Positions 37,700 through 46,770 are shown, counted from the first letter of the stretch. The stretch is 64,000 nucleotides of DNA from an uncultured Cellvibrionales bacterium (GCA_913063225.1 CAJXYP010000009.1:35061-99060); one strand, 5' to 3'. Notes: generated by a model not told the origin, from the sequence alone. Program-made: numbers and translations.

Positions 37700-39181
37700 A
37701 TGAAGTGCATAGTGAGCAGGTTTTTTGTTGTAGCAGTCATAACCGCCGTTATCCTGTCTCCCGTCAAATTATCTGCAGAACCCTGGGTAGATACCCGTGA
37801 TCCCTGGATGCGGGCGGATATTGAATACCTATCTAAAATTGGGTTGATCCAGGTCCCGATCAACACCTGGCCGCTGATGTGGTCGGCTATCCTGGACGAT
37901 TTGGAGCGCGCCGATCTTCAGGGCCATCCCCAGCGAGCAGTAACCAGCTATGAAAGGCTAATGGTTGCTGGAAGCAGGGCCACGAAAGTCAATCGACCCC
38001 AACAGAGTCTGCAGCTAGCGGCTGCCACTGATTCCCAACTGTTCCGCCACTTTGGCGATAGCGCCAGAGACAAGGCGCAACTGACACTGGGCCTTCATGG
38101 TTTAACTCGGCACTTCGCCTACAATATCGAGGTCAGCAAAGTGCAAAACCCCTGGGATGGGGACAGCACACATTTTGACAATAGCTATCTGGCCGCGGTG
38201 TGGGGCAACTGGGTGGTGGCTGTGGGCAATATACAGCGCTGGTGGGGCCCGAGTTGGACCAGCAGCCTAATACTCTCCAATAACGCGCGACCCACCCCTA
38301 GTCTGATGCTGCAGAGAAATTATTCCGAGGCCTCTGAACTGCCAGCGCTAAAATACCTAGGTCCCTGGACCCTCAGTGTCTTTGCCTCGAAATTGGATGA
38401 TGACCGCCATATTAGCGGTGCCAAACTGCTGGGGATGAGTTTGGGGTTTAAACCCAGATCAGATCTGGAGATTAACCTGCGGCGCACCGCCCAGTGGGGT
38501 GGGGAGGGCAGACCCGAGAGTTTTGATAATCTACTTAAATTGCTGACCGGCAATGCGGACAACTGTGATACGGCTGAATGCAGGCTCGATGAGCCCGGAA
38601 ATCAACTAGCGGCCATAGATTTTAGCTGGCAGATGCCGATGTTCGAAGCAACCCTGTATGGGCAACATCTGGGGGAAGATGAAGCCGGTTATATGCCATC
38701 GAGAAGTTCCCAGCAGTGGGGCATTAAAAGACCGATTGCCGGGCAGGGTGCCAGCGGTACTCTATTCCTAGAATTTGACGATACCACCACGGCTTACAAA
38801 CGGCGATACAACATTCTCTATGACCATAGCATCTATAAAACCGGCTATCGCTACCGCGGCAGAGCTCTGGGCGCCACCTGGGACAATGATTCCAAGATAA
38901 CTAGTGTGGGTTTTGTCGGCCAATTGGTTAATGGCGATCAGCTTGATATTCGCTACAGTCGTGGTGAGATCAATATGGACAGTCTCAATGGCGCGCCAAG
39001 CAGGCACAGCATTACTACAACCGGGGGTGAGGTGAGTCGGCTCTCTGCCAAATGGCGGCGATCTTTTACCTGGGGTGATGTCCAATTTGCAAGTTACCAT
39101 GGAGACCGTCTGCTGGATGAATACGGCCGGCAAACTAAAAAATTTAGCATAGAGGCATCGGTTAATTACAAGTTGTACTAA
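37700..39181 (+). CDS. Wzi-like capsule assembly outer-membrane protein
   Basis: 493 residues: signal peptide (about 1-28, VILSPVKLSAEP), then the Wzi N-terminal signature DPWMRADIEYLSKIGLIQVPINTWPLMW, and a beta-barrel body with alternating aromatic strands (NLAAVWGNWVVAVGNIQRWWG-type, SDLEINLRRTAQWGG) ending SIEASVNYKLY. Wzi anchors capsule on the cell surface. The gene lies inside a 142-bp direct repeat, and its coding sequence looks more GC-rich than the surrounding AT-leaning locus; both suggest separate acquisition. Confidence 0.8.
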   Translation: MKCIVSRFFVVAVITAVILSPVKLSAEPWVDTRDPWMRADIEYLSKIGLIQVPINTWPLMWSAILDDLERADLQGHPQRAVTSYERLMVAGSRATKVNRPQQSLQLAAATDSQLFRHFGDSARDKAQLTLGLHGLTRHFAYNIEVSKVQNPWDGDSTHFDNSYLAAVWGNWVVAVGNIQRWWGPSWTSSLILSNNARPTPSLMLQRNYSEASELPALKYLGPWTLSVFASKLDDDRHISGAKLLGMSLGFKPRSDLEINLRRTAQWGGEGRPESFDNLLKLLTGNADNCDTAECRLDEPGNQLAAIDFSWQMPMFEATLYGQHLGEDEAGYMPSRSSQQWGIKRPIAGQGASGTLFLEFDDTTTAYKRRYNILYDHSIYKTGYRYRGRALGATWDNDSKITSVGFVGQLVNGDQLDIRYSRGEINMDSLNGAPSRHSITTTGGEVSRLSAKWRRSFTWGDVQFASYHGDRLLDEYGRQTKKFSIEASVNYKLY

Positions 39182-39232
39182 ATCGGAGGATGCTCCTCGC
39201 TTGCCTCAGATAACAGAGGCCTGCACACTACC

Positions 39233-39374
39233 TACTTCCATCCAATGAAATGGCTGCCAGTGAATAGCAAAACACCCAAATTGGTCGTCGCGGCAACCCA
39301 TATAACTTCGGTCCTAAATAATGTCCCAAGAACCTAATAGAGCACCCGAATACCCTGAGTCGATATCGAACCAG
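39233..39374 (+). repeat. 142-bp direct repeat, right copy
   Basis: The right copy carries the functional 5' end of wzz (ATG at 39321) and a stranded 3' fragment of the WecA-like gene (LPSNEMAASE then stop) at 39233-39266. Together with the left copy it shows the Wzi gene was added by a duplication-type insertion between wecA-like and wzz. Confidence 0.95.
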
Positions 39375-40304
39375 CGACCATACTACGAAGACGAAATTGA
39401 TCTCCGTGAACTCTTTATGGTTCTCTGGAAAGACAAGTTATGGATTGTCGGAATTACCTTCTGTGCAGCGATCATATCTGTTGCAGTAGCTCTTTGGCTG
39501 CCGAATATCTACCGAGCAGAGGTACTTCTTGCGGCAGACGAAGAGGGTGGTGGTGGCCTTGCAAGCTTGGCTGGACAATATGGCGGGTTGGCCAGCCTGG
39601 CTGGCATATCCCTTCCTGCGGGTGGATCGAGCGAAAAAGCCATAGGCCTTGCAAAACTGCAATCGCGACAGTTTTTAGCGGGCTTTGTGGAAAGGCACGA
39701 TATTCTTCCGGAGTTGATGGCAGCTGAATCATTCGATTGGAATACGGAAGAATTAAGTTACGACAAAAAAATCTATGATGTGGATGAGCAAATTTGGACC
39801 CGCAAGGTAAGAGCCCCATTGGAGTCGAAGCCATCTGCGCAAGAATCCTTAGTTGAATTCCGAGAAATTTTAGCGGTTTCAGAAGATAATGAAACGGGAT
39901 TTGTCACCATTTCAGTTGAGCATCTTTCTCCCATAGTCGCTCAGCAATGGGTAACTTGGATGGTTAATGATGTGAACGAAGAAATGATGTTGGACGCCAC
40001 TGCCGAGGCTCAGCAATCGATCGACTATTTAACGGATCAGCTCAAAAACACCCAGGTTGTTGCGCTGGAAGAAGTGTTTTACTCGCTTATAGAAGAGCAG
40101 ACGAAAACCATTATGCTGGCAAATTCCCGCCCAGAGTATCTATTCAAAACTATTGATCCGGCCGTTGCGCCCGAAGAAAGATTCAGTCCCAATCGCGCGT
40201 TAATCTGTGTATTGGGAACGCTTTTGGGAGGCATGTTAAGCGTATTAGGGGTATTGATTTTGCACTACGTATTCAAGCCTGAAGGGGCGGTCCAGCGAAG
40301 TTGA
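39321..40304 (+). CDS. Wzz-family polysaccharide chain-length regulator
   Basis: 327 residues with the Wzz plan: cytosolic start (DEIDLRELFMVLWKDKLW), first membrane helix (IVGITFCAAIISVAVALWLP), a long periplasmic helical part, and a C-terminal helix (ALICVLGTLLGGMLSVLGVLIL) preceded by the Pro-rich VAPEERFSPNR. It sets repeat-unit chain length for the Wzy polymerase. The TTG of the next gene overlaps its stop by 4 bases. Confidence 0.88.
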   Translation: MSQEPNRAPEYPESISNQRPYYEDEIDLRELFMVLWKDKLWIVGITFCAAIISVAVALWLPNIYRAEVLLAADEEGGGGLASLAGQYGGLASLAGISLPAGGSSEKAIGLAKLQSRQFLAGFVERHDILPELMAAESFDWNTEELSYDKKIYDVDEQIWTRKVRAPLESKPSAQESLVEFREILAVSEDNETGFVTISVEHLSPIVAQQWVTWMVNDVNEEMMLDATAEAQQSIDYLTDQLKNTQVVALEEVFYSLIEEQTKTIMLANSRPEYLFKTIDPAVAPEERFSPNRALICVLGTLLGGMLSVLGVLILHYVFKPEGAVQRS

Positions 40305-40786
40305 ATATCCAGTGGATCGCGGTTATGACCAAGGCGCGACAAGAGCGCAAGGCGGTCACGAATCTGCAAGATCAAGGCTTTAGTGTCTACCTGCCCAGCA
40401 CGCCAAGGCGTGACCCATTTGGCGAGGCGCTTGGCCTTGAGCCGCTATTTCCCGGCTACTGTTTTTGCGCTGCACACACTGAGCAGCCCATCTCGCCACT
40501 GAGATCCACTCCGGGCGTTTTGTCTGTGGTGCGTTTTGGCCAGCAGATTGCCTACATCGACGCGCTAGCAATCGACCGCATAAGACTGGCAGAATCCTAT
40601 TTGGCCGAAAATCCCACAGAGGGTTCTATTCAGGCCGGCGACAAGGTGAGGATAGTGGATGGCCCACTGGCAGGGCTGGAAGGGTTAGCTTCGAACACCG
40701 GTCAAAAGCGAATCGAGGTGTTGATTGAGATGCTGGGTCAGCACCAGCGGTTGCGATGTGACCGGGATCAAATAGTCAAAGCCTGA
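40301..40786 (+). CDS. rfaH: RfaH-like transcription antiterminator (NusG paralogue)
   Basis: 161 residues. NusG N-terminal domain: WIAVMTKARQERKAVTNLQ, PLFPGYCFCA, and STPGVLSVVRFG. The C-terminal KOW part is IQAGDKVRIVDGPLAGLEGL. Length and the fused-chain motif favour RfaH over NusG, whose start and linkage differ. It recruits ribosomes and suppresses pausing on ops-marked operons. TTG start overlaps the wzz stop (TTGA). An ops-like site sits 150 bases downstream, before the synthesis block. Confidence 0.9.
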   Translation: MNIQWIAVMTKARQERKAVTNLQDQGFSVYLPSTPRRDPFGEALGLEPLFPGYCFCAAHTEQPISPLRSTPGVLSVVRFGQQIAYIDALAIDRIRLAESYLAENPTEGSIQAGDKVRIVDGPLAGLEGLASNTGQKRIEVLIEMLGQHQRLRCDRDQIVKA

Positions 40787-40937
40787 TTTCCCCAAAGGCC
40801 GAAGCCTTCGCTGAAGCCATCAAACCAGCATAAGAAACTGCCTGTGGGCTTGATAATTCGCTGTAATTAAGTAGTATGTTCACTGCTTGAACAGCCTTCT
40901 GTGTCTATGGCTTCAAGGAACTAGCGGGAGTTTTCCC

Positions 40938-40950
40938 TGCGGTAGCCTGC
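40938..40950 (+). promoter_or_regulatory. ops-like element for the RfaH homologue
   Basis: TGCGGTAGCCTG matches the ops consensus GGCGGTAGCGTG at 10 of 12 positions, with the invariant GCGGTAGC core intact. A GGGAG-TTTT-CCC small hairpin directly precedes it. It lies in the leader upstream of the MarR regulator and the whole synthesis block, just where RfaH loading would be useful. Confidence 0.65.
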
Positions 40951-40963
40951 CCGAATTAAACCT

Positions 40964-41299
40964 ATGACCGATATCGAACTTCAATACCAAGCCCTTAAAC
41001 AGCTGCAACGTAACCCAAAGCTCACTCAGCGCCAGCTGGCCGAGATCTTGGGCGTGAGCTTAGGTAAAACCAACTACTTGGTTAAATCTCTGCTGGATGT
41101 GGGCTGGTTAAAGCTCGAAAACTTCAGAAAATCAGATAACAAGATGGGATATATATATCTGCTGACCCCCATGGGTATAGCGGAAAAGGCGGCGATTACG
41201 CGGCGATTTTTGGAGAGAAAACGATCTGAATACGAGCGATTGGTGCTCGAGATTGAGGCGCTCGAGAGCGAAGTTTCTGCGCCCGAGGCTCAAAAATGA
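40964..41299 (+). CDS. MarR family EPS-associated transcriptional regulator
   Basis: 111 residues with a winged helix (LKQLQRNPKLTQRQLAEILG, SLGKTNYLVKSLLDVGWL) and a C-terminal coiled coil (about 75-106). It fits the EPS-associated MarR subfamily that occurs next to RfaH/NusG-like genes at the head of exopolysaccharide loci (TIGR04176). Target and ligand are unknown. Confidence 0.85.
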   Translation: MTDIELQYQALKQLQRNPKLTQRQLAEILGVSLGKTNYLVKSLLDVGWLKLENFRKSDNKMGYIYLLTPMGIAEKAAITRRFLERKRSEYERLVLEIEALESEVSAPEAQK

Positions 41300-41434
41300 C
41301 AAAGCCGTTGCAGAGATCGCTTACCGGATTGCACGGTAAGGCTTGCGCCCGATAATGGCTCTTATCGCGTGCTATCACCTTTTTTATCGAGATAAATATG
41401 TCTCGATACTAACTAACAGAAGTAATGCAAATTT

Positions 41435-41587
41435 ATGTGCGGGATTGTAGGTGTGGTCGCAGAGCGGCCGATCATAGAGATCTTAATTGAAGGCTTAAAG
41501 CGCCTAGAGCACTGCGGCTATTATTCGGCAAGTAGCGTGGCAGTTTTTCACCGAGAAAACTTGTCTCAGTTGCTGGTCGTAAACTAA
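41435..41587 (+). pseudogene. glmS 5' stub (51 codons), possible leader frame before wzx
   Basis: Encodes [20 protein letters not shown] and a [18 protein letters not shown] continuation, clearly the N-terminus of GlmS (compare the intact gene at 56089-57912: MCGIVGAIAQRPVEGILIEG). It then stops after 50 codons. It keeps Cys2 but lost the rest of the glutaminase domain. The stop lies 3 bases before the wzx ATG, so if still translated it would couple to wzx. Confidence 0.85.
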
Positions 41588-41590
41588 TTC

Positions 41591-42913
41591 ATGAGAATTT
41601 CGATTAAGGTTAAGAACTCAGCCTTAAATATGGTAGGCGGCGCTCTGCCTGGTCTTATAGGATTGGTGGCTCTTCCCGAAATTCTCGCAGAGCATGGAGA
41701 CGTCTTTCTGGGCATTTATATGCTACAGATAGCACTACTTTTCGTGCTTAGCCTAACAGACCTGGGTGTTTCGAGAGCAATGATGCTTGTTAAATTCGAC
41801 GAGCAAGTTAATCCAGGCGCAATGATTGGGCCTCCATTTGCTGTAGCAAAGGCACTGGTATTTAAGTTGTCTATTTGGTCAGCATTAGTTGTCGGGCTGA
41901 TAAATGTCCTTTTTCTATCACAGTCTAATCAAAATGATATTGCCGTAGCTAACTTTGCATTAATAATGGCTGGCCTTATATCATTAAATACACTTCCACA
42001 TAGAGGTGTTCTGGAGCTCGAGGGGCGATTCCTGCTACTGAATGTGATTAGAGGGCTCAGTGCATGCGTCATCTATGTTGCGCCTCTTATGTTCGACAAA
42101 AATACAAGTGATTTATTCTTAAAGACTGCCCTCGTTATACTGTGTGCTCGGATAGTGACTTACCAAGCTTATCGCGTTGTCACGTTAGGCCAATCAAAAA
42201 TTTATAGTAGCGATATGATTTTAGAGCTAAAGGGGGTCATGTTTAGCAGAGCTAAGTGGGTTGGCTTGACTAATATTTTGTCATTGGGCCTCACATTTGT
42301 AGATCGCTATATCGTTGCTGTGGTTGTATCAGTGGGAGCAGTTGCTAGCTACACGCTTGCAACAGAGCTTAGCACCAAGGTTTGGCTGATTACAGGGGCT
42401 GTAATGTCTGCAGTCAATCCTGGTATCGCAAGCAATTACTTTTCCAAACTCAATCCTGGTGATTCGATGATTCGAATAGAAAAGTGGATTGTATATTTTA
42501 GTATCATTTTCCCAGTGATCCTATTTATTTTAAACTCTCAAAGGCTCGTTGAATTATGGCTGAAGGATAGTCTGGCAGAGAGTGTCGGGTATATTGCTGT
42601 AATTCTTTTGGTTGGAATTTCAGTAAATTCACTGTCACAGCTAAATTTCACCTTACTCCAATTGGCTGGTCGTGAAAAAGTTGGAGCATACCTTCAGATT
42701 TATGGTTTTTTTGGGTTGGTGGTGATGGCGTCGATTCTAGGGTTTACATATGGAGTTGTCGGAGTAGCCTGTGCATTTTCACTTCGGTTGATTTTAGATG
42801 CGCTAGCAGTCTCTTACCTGGTTAGCCTTGAAAAGAGTATTAAGAAGCCCATTTCTATATATGAATTGATGTTTGTTGTATTTTCTTTAAGCACATTGGT
42901 GGTCACATTATGA
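41591..42913 (+). CDS. Wzx-like oligosaccharide flippase
   Basis: 440 residues with about twelve hydrophobic helices and few charged loops, of the polysaccharide/lipid-linked sugar flippase (MOP) type: ALNMVGGALPGLIGLVALP at the N-terminus, with ILSLGLTFVDRYIVAVVVSVGAVASYTLATEL in the middle as in Wzx proteins. It moves undecaprenyl-linked repeat units to the periplasmic face. First gene of the AT-rich synthesis block; ATGA overlap with the next gene. Confidence 0.82.
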   Translation: MRISIKVKNSALNMVGGALPGLIGLVALPEILAEHGDVFLGIYMLQIALLFVLSLTDLGVSRAMMLVKFDEQVNPGAMIGPPFAVAKALVFKLSIWSALVVGLINVLFLSQSNQNDIAVANFALIMAGLISLNTLPHRGVLELEGRFLLLNVIRGLSACVIYVAPLMFDKNTSDLFLKTALVILCARIVTYQAYRVVTLGQSKIYSSDMILELKGVMFSRAKWVGLTNILSLGLTFVDRYIVAVVVSVGAVASYTLATELSTKVWLITGAVMSAVNPGIASNYFSKLNPGDSMIRIEKWIVYFSIIFPVILFILNSQRLVELWLKDSLAESVGYIAVILLVGISVNSLSQLNFTLLQLAGREKVGAYLQIYGFFGLVVMASILGFTYGVVGVACAFSLRLILDALAVSYLVSLEKSIKKPISIYELMFVVFSLSTLVVTL

Positions 42914-43707
42914 ATAGTTGTAATTTTAAAAATTTAAAAGTAAGTGAGGAGCAGCAGAATTCTTACTCTTCAGCTAGCCCGTTCCCCCATATATTTATTG
43001 ACGATTTTTTAACGAACGATCGTTATTCTGAGTTGGCTGAGCAATTTCCTGGTGTGACTGATACTACTTGGTACAAGTTCCGATCTGCGATGGAGAACAA
43101 TAAGCGAAATAGTACTGATCTAGAATCCTTGCCAAGCTGTTTCCAGGAGGTCATGAGAGATTTTAATGGTTCTGAGTTCATAAAGTATTTAGAGGAGATG
43201 ACAGGTATTACAGGATTGATTCCAGATCCTGAATTTCTTGGAGGAGGGCTACATAAAACTGGAATTGGGGGTAAGTTAGGCATGCATATAGACTATAATT
43301 TACACCCTACTCTAAAGCTTGATAGACGCCTAAATGCAATTCTATATTTGAATGATTATTGGGAGGACTCCTGGGGCGGAAGTTTAGAGCTCTGGAATGA
43401 GAATGTCACAGAATGTGTTACGAAAATCTCTAATAAAGGTAATCGATTGGTCATCTTTAATACGGACGAGAGAAGTTGGCATGGTCATCCCAATCCACTT
43501 GCATGTCCTGAAGACGTTTATAGGCACTCAATCGCATTTTATTATTACACTGAAGGGCGGCCAGCGAATGAAATTGCTCCTGAGCACAATACAATTTTCA
43601 AACTTCGTTCTGGGGAGGTTTTAAAACATACAGTTTATGATCGGTTATTGGTGCTAATACCTTCGTTTGTGAGAAATTTTTTACGTAAAGTTAAAGGAAT
43701 GCTGTAA
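42910..43707 (+). CDS. 2-oxoglutarate/Fe(II)-dependent dioxygenase, copy 1
   Basis: 265 residues of the 2OG-Fe(II) oxygenase (prolyl-4-hydroxylase-like) fold. The HxD is in LGMHIDYNLHP, then RRLNAILYLNDYW and WGGSLELWN. The distal His is in RSWHGHPNP and the 2OG-binding Arg in YRHSIAFYYY, so all metal and cosubstrate residues are present. It resembles the other dioxygenase at 45946. In a glycan cluster it may hydroxylate a sugar or a lipid-linked intermediate; the substrate is unknown. Confidence 0.82.
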   Translation: MNSCNFKNLKVSEEQQNSYSSASPFPHIFIDDFLTNDRYSELAEQFPGVTDTTWYKFRSAMENNKRNSTDLESLPSCFQEVMRDFNGSEFIKYLEEMTGITGLIPDPEFLGGGLHKTGIGGKLGMHIDYNLHPTLKLDRRLNAILYLNDYWEDSWGGSLELWNENVTECVTKISNKGNRLVIFNTDERSWHGHPNPLACPEDVYRHSIAFYYYTEGRPANEIAPEHNTIFKLRSGEVLKHTVYDRLLVLIPSFVRNFLRKVKGML

Positions 43708-44606
43708 TTAGATCGAGAGCCAAGGTTACACTGATTACTCCAACATACAATCAATGCGAGTTTTTACCAGCAACCATTGACTCTGTTTTGGCTCAAACTT
43801 ATCGTAATATTGACTATGTTGTTGTTGATGACGGGTCGATCGATGATACATCCAAAGTGCTCTCAGAATACCAGGATGCACTAACAGTTAAATCTCAAGA
43901 GAATATTGGTCAGGTCCGGACCCTTAACAATGAATGGCTTAACAGTGATGCTGAATTTTTTGCCTATTTAAGTTCTGATGATTTACTAGATCCAAGAGCG
44001 GTGGAGGTATGTGTTACTTACTTACAGTCGCATCCTACCTGTGTATGTGTATTTCCAAATGCAGACCTTATCAATTCTCATGGTAAGGTAATAAAAAAAG
44101 GTGTTTGCAGAGAGTTTGTGCTGGAAAAGACAATAGTCGAGCAAGAATGCTATATTGGGCCAGGTGCAGTATTTCGTAGAGATGCATTTTTGCGAGTAGG
44201 ACCTTGGAACCCTCTATTAAAGCTTGCTCCTGACCGTGAGTTTTGGATTAGATTGAGTCAGGCAGGTTCAGTTGATTTTATTAAAGAAACTTTTGCGCAG
44301 TATCGAATGCACAGTGGCTCGCTGTCTTTTGCCGACAAGAGTGCCGAGACTGCGATGGAGTACATAAGTGTACTCGATGATCTGTTTTTAAGTTCAGGGC
44401 ATTCTATTTCGCACTTAAAGCAGCCATCCTACCAAGCGGCATATTTGTTGGTTGCACGCAATTGCTTTTTGGGAGGAGAGACTCGAAGAGGTTTTAATTA
44501 TATATTGAAAAGTATGAAGCTTGGCATTGGTTTTTTGTTTTTTAAGAAAATTTTGTCACTCCTTAGAGTTCTTACAGCTCGACTATATTGGAAATTAAAA
44601 GCTTAA
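43707..44606 (+). CDS. GT2 family glycosyltransferase with probable ATT start
   Basis: Family 2 transferase with GT-A fold: VTLITPTYNQCEFLPATIDS, then VVVDDGSIDDTSKVL (first D-D-G), YLSSDDLLDPRAVEV carrying the DxD-like metal site, and PDREFWIRLSQAG. The first strand lies upstream of the first ATG/GTG/TTG in this frame (TTG 43788), so starting there would remove it. An ATT at 43707, overlapping the previous stop by one base, has AAAGGA 8 bases ahead. ATT initiation (as in E. coli infC) is the best explanation. Acceptor and donor are unknown. Confidence 0.8.
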   Translation: MRSRAKVTLITPTYNQCEFLPATIDSVLAQTYRNIDYVVVDDGSIDDTSKVLSEYQDALTVKSQENIGQVRTLNNEWLNSDAEFFAYLSSDDLLDPRAVEVCVTYLQSHPTCVCVFPNADLINSHGKVIKKGVCREFVLEKTIVEQECYIGPGAVFRRDAFLRVGPWNPLLKLAPDREFWIRLSQAGSVDFIKETFAQYRMHSGSLSFADKSAETAMEYISVLDDLFLSSGHSISHLKQPSYQAAYLLVARNCFLGGETRRGFNYILKSMKLGIGFLFFKKILSLLRVLTARLYWKLKA

Positions 44607-45913
44607 TGGAACAGCCTTCAAGTACCTCCAAGATGTCAAAAAAAAAGTGGTTTTTCCCACTTATAATGTTTCAAGCATATCTTTCGCTCACTGTAGTTTT
44701 ATATTTTTATGGGCCGTGGCCTTGGCCGACCAGCGATCCGTTTCGTCTAGGTGTCTTCCTGCTTTTATCGCAGATTTTCATCTTTGTCGGGTATGTTGGC
44801 AGTTATAGTCACTTTAAAAAGCGCAACAACAATTTAATCGGTTCATCCGTTGGGAATGCGCTGAACGCTCAGCGTCTAAGTATGATTGTAACAGGGGTTT
44901 TTATAGCACCAACTGCTCTTTCCCGGTCAGGAAGCTTTATCCCTGACATGATCTCAGGAATACTGTCTTCAGGACAGGTATACAATGAGTTCCAAGCCGT
45001 TAGCGGTTCATTTGTTATTGTGGAATATGGTCGCATCGTTTTTGCTCCACTTTTAGTAGCTTTTTTCCCATTAACCATTTTCTTCTGGAAAGATTTAAGT
45101 AGGTTAAACAAGCTTTTATCGACTACTTTAATTTTCTACTGGTTATCCATATACATTGCATCAGGGACATCTAAGGGTTTAGCAGATTTTATTATTACAT
45201 TCCCGTTCCTGTTAGTTGTGCGCCGATTTTGGATGCCACCAAAATCCCTAGCTTGGAAAAAGCCTCTAGCCGGACTAATAGTAATATTTTTAGCTTTTCT
45301 AATGTTTTTTGGCGAGGGTCAGAAGGGCAGAGAGGGTGGCGTTGGAGAAAATGGTGTGTTTAATGATGGGGCTGATCTAATTACGAGTGATCGCTTTTCA
45401 GGTTTGAGCGCGGTTTTAGGGGATAATCAACTAGTTATTTACGAATCTTTAACGAGATATGTCGTCCAAGGATATTATGCACTTGATATGGCTTTTGATA
45501 TAGAAAGCAGACATACCGGATTCTTGGGGCATTCGATGTTCCTGTCTGCACAAGGGAATACAGTGACCGGCTCAACGTATTTTACTGATAACTCTGTTCC
45601 TGGTGTTTTAGAACAGGAAACAGGGTACGGAATGTACTCTCTTTGGCATTCTATATATGTTTGGCTAATGTCCGATTTTGGATATTTCGGGACTCTGCTT
45701 TGTATGATGGTTTTTGGATATTCACTAGCGATTTTTTGGATTGAGTCGATGTTTAGACCTTCAATGTTTAGTTTAGCTGGACTTTATCTATTAGTTATCT
45801 TGTTTTTTTATATACCTGCAAATAATCAAATTTTTCAAAATGGCGAGTCAACTATGGCATTTCTCTTTATTGGAGTTATTTTTGTATTGAAAAAAATTCA
45901 GAGAAAAATATAG
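44606..45913 (+). CDS. Wzy-like oligosaccharide repeat-unit polymerase
   Basis: About 435 residues with ten or more hydrophobic helices and one large periplasmic loop (about residues 230-300, containing DGADLITSDRFSG and the ESLTRYVVQGYYALD segment), the usual Wzy topology. A TTG 18 bases upstream is in frame, but ATG 44606 overlaps the previous stop (TAATG) and is preferred. Wzy sequences diverge widely, so identification relies on topology, the neighbours (wzx, wzz) and lack of any other polymerase here. Confidence 0.72.
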   Translation: MEQPSSTSKMSKKKWFFPLIMFQAYLSLTVVLYFYGPWPWPTSDPFRLGVFLLLSQIFIFVGYVGSYSHFKKRNNNLIGSSVGNALNAQRLSMIVTGVFIAPTALSRSGSFIPDMISGILSSGQVYNEFQAVSGSFVIVEYGRIVFAPLLVAFFPLTIFFWKDLSRLNKLLSTTLIFYWLSIYIASGTSKGLADFIITFPFLLVVRRFWMPPKSLAWKKPLAGLIVIFLAFLMFFGEGQKGREGGVGENGVFNDGADLITSDRFSGLSAVLGDNQLVIYESLTRYVVQGYYALDMAFDIESRHTGFLGHSMFLSAQGNTVTGSTYFTDNSVPGVLEQETGYGMYSLWHSIYVWLMSDFGYFGTLLCMMVFGYSLAIFWIESMFRPSMFSLAGLYLLVILFFYIPANNQIFQNGESTMAFLFIGVIFVLKKIQRKI

Positions 45914-45945
45914 AAAGATAACTGGGGCAAGGAGCATAGGATACT

Positions 45946-46770
45946 ATGAATAAAAAGTTGGTGAATTTAATCCGGGAAAAATTGGAATCTGAAAGTCTCA
46001 CCTTGTCAGAGAAATTTCAAGAATCATCTCGCCATGTAGGAGTGCGATATGTGGCGATTGATGATTTACTACCCATCGAGCTTTGTAATGAAATATATTT
46101 AAAATTTCCGAAAGTTGACAAAATGCGATTCATGTCGTCTTTCAGAGAGCAAAAATATACTAGCAAAAACTTTGATGAATTCGACCCTATTTTAGCCGAA
46201 ATAACTTTCGCACTTCAAGATCCCGAGGTTGTAAGGTTGATAGAGACTATAACGGGTATCGAGGATCAGTCGGCGGACCCTTCTCTGTATGCTGGCGGTT
46301 TAAGCGCCATGACTAAGGATAATTTTTTAGGCCCTCATATTGATAATTCCCATGATGGTAATAGACAGCTTTATAGAACCCTTAATTTACTCTTCTACGT
46401 TACCCCAGATTGGGATGTTGAGTATGGCGGAAATCTACAGCTGTGGGACCAAAAGGTTAAAAATAATGTCACCATACATAGTAAATTTAACCGTCTCGTG
46501 CTGATGGAAACAACGCCCACGTCATGGCACTCTGTCAGTCGAGTTGAAAGCGCGCGCGCTCGTTACTGCGTCTCAAATTATTATTTTTCAGCTCAATCTC
46601 CTACAGGAAGAGAGTACTCCAACGTCACAAGTTTCAGTGCTTTACCGTCGCAGCGATTACTTAGGATATGGTCAAAGTTAGATTCGTTTGCTCGTCAAAT
46701 GGTGAGGTCTTTTAAACCTGGCGGTGTTGGTAAAAAGGATATATTTGAGAGCTCAAAAATTGGAAAGTAG
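45946..46770 (+). CDS. 2-oxoglutarate/Fe(II)-dependent dioxygenase, copy 2
   Basis: 274 residues, sharing the layout of the dioxygenase at 42910: DDLLPIELCNEIYLKFP at the N-terminus, GGLSAMTKDNFLGPHIDNS with HxD, LNLLFYVTPDWDVEYGGNLQ, the distal His in TSWHSVSRV and the Arg in RARYCVSNYYF. All ligands are kept. Sequence outside the motifs differs much from copy 1, so these are old paralogues. AAGGAG leader. Role inferred from context only: modification of the surface glycan. Confidence 0.8.
   Translation: MNKKLVNLIREKLESESLTLSEKFQESSRHVGVRYVAIDDLLPIELCNEIYLKFPKVDKMRFMSSFREQKYTSKNFDEFDPILAEITFALQDPEVVRLIETITGIEDQSADPSLYAGGLSAMTKDNFLGPHIDNSHDGNRQLYRTLNLLFYVTPDWDVEYGGNLQLWDQKVKNNVTIHSKFNRLVLMETTPTSWHSVSRVESARARYCVSNYYFSAQSPTGREYSNVTSFSALPSQRLLRIWSKLDSFARQMVRSFKPGGVGKKDIFESSKIGK

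Noticed and set aside
43788..44606. TTG 43788 as start of the glycosyltransferase
   Set aside because: It would remove the first beta strand and nucleotide-binding start of the GT2 domain, and has no Shine-Dalgarno.
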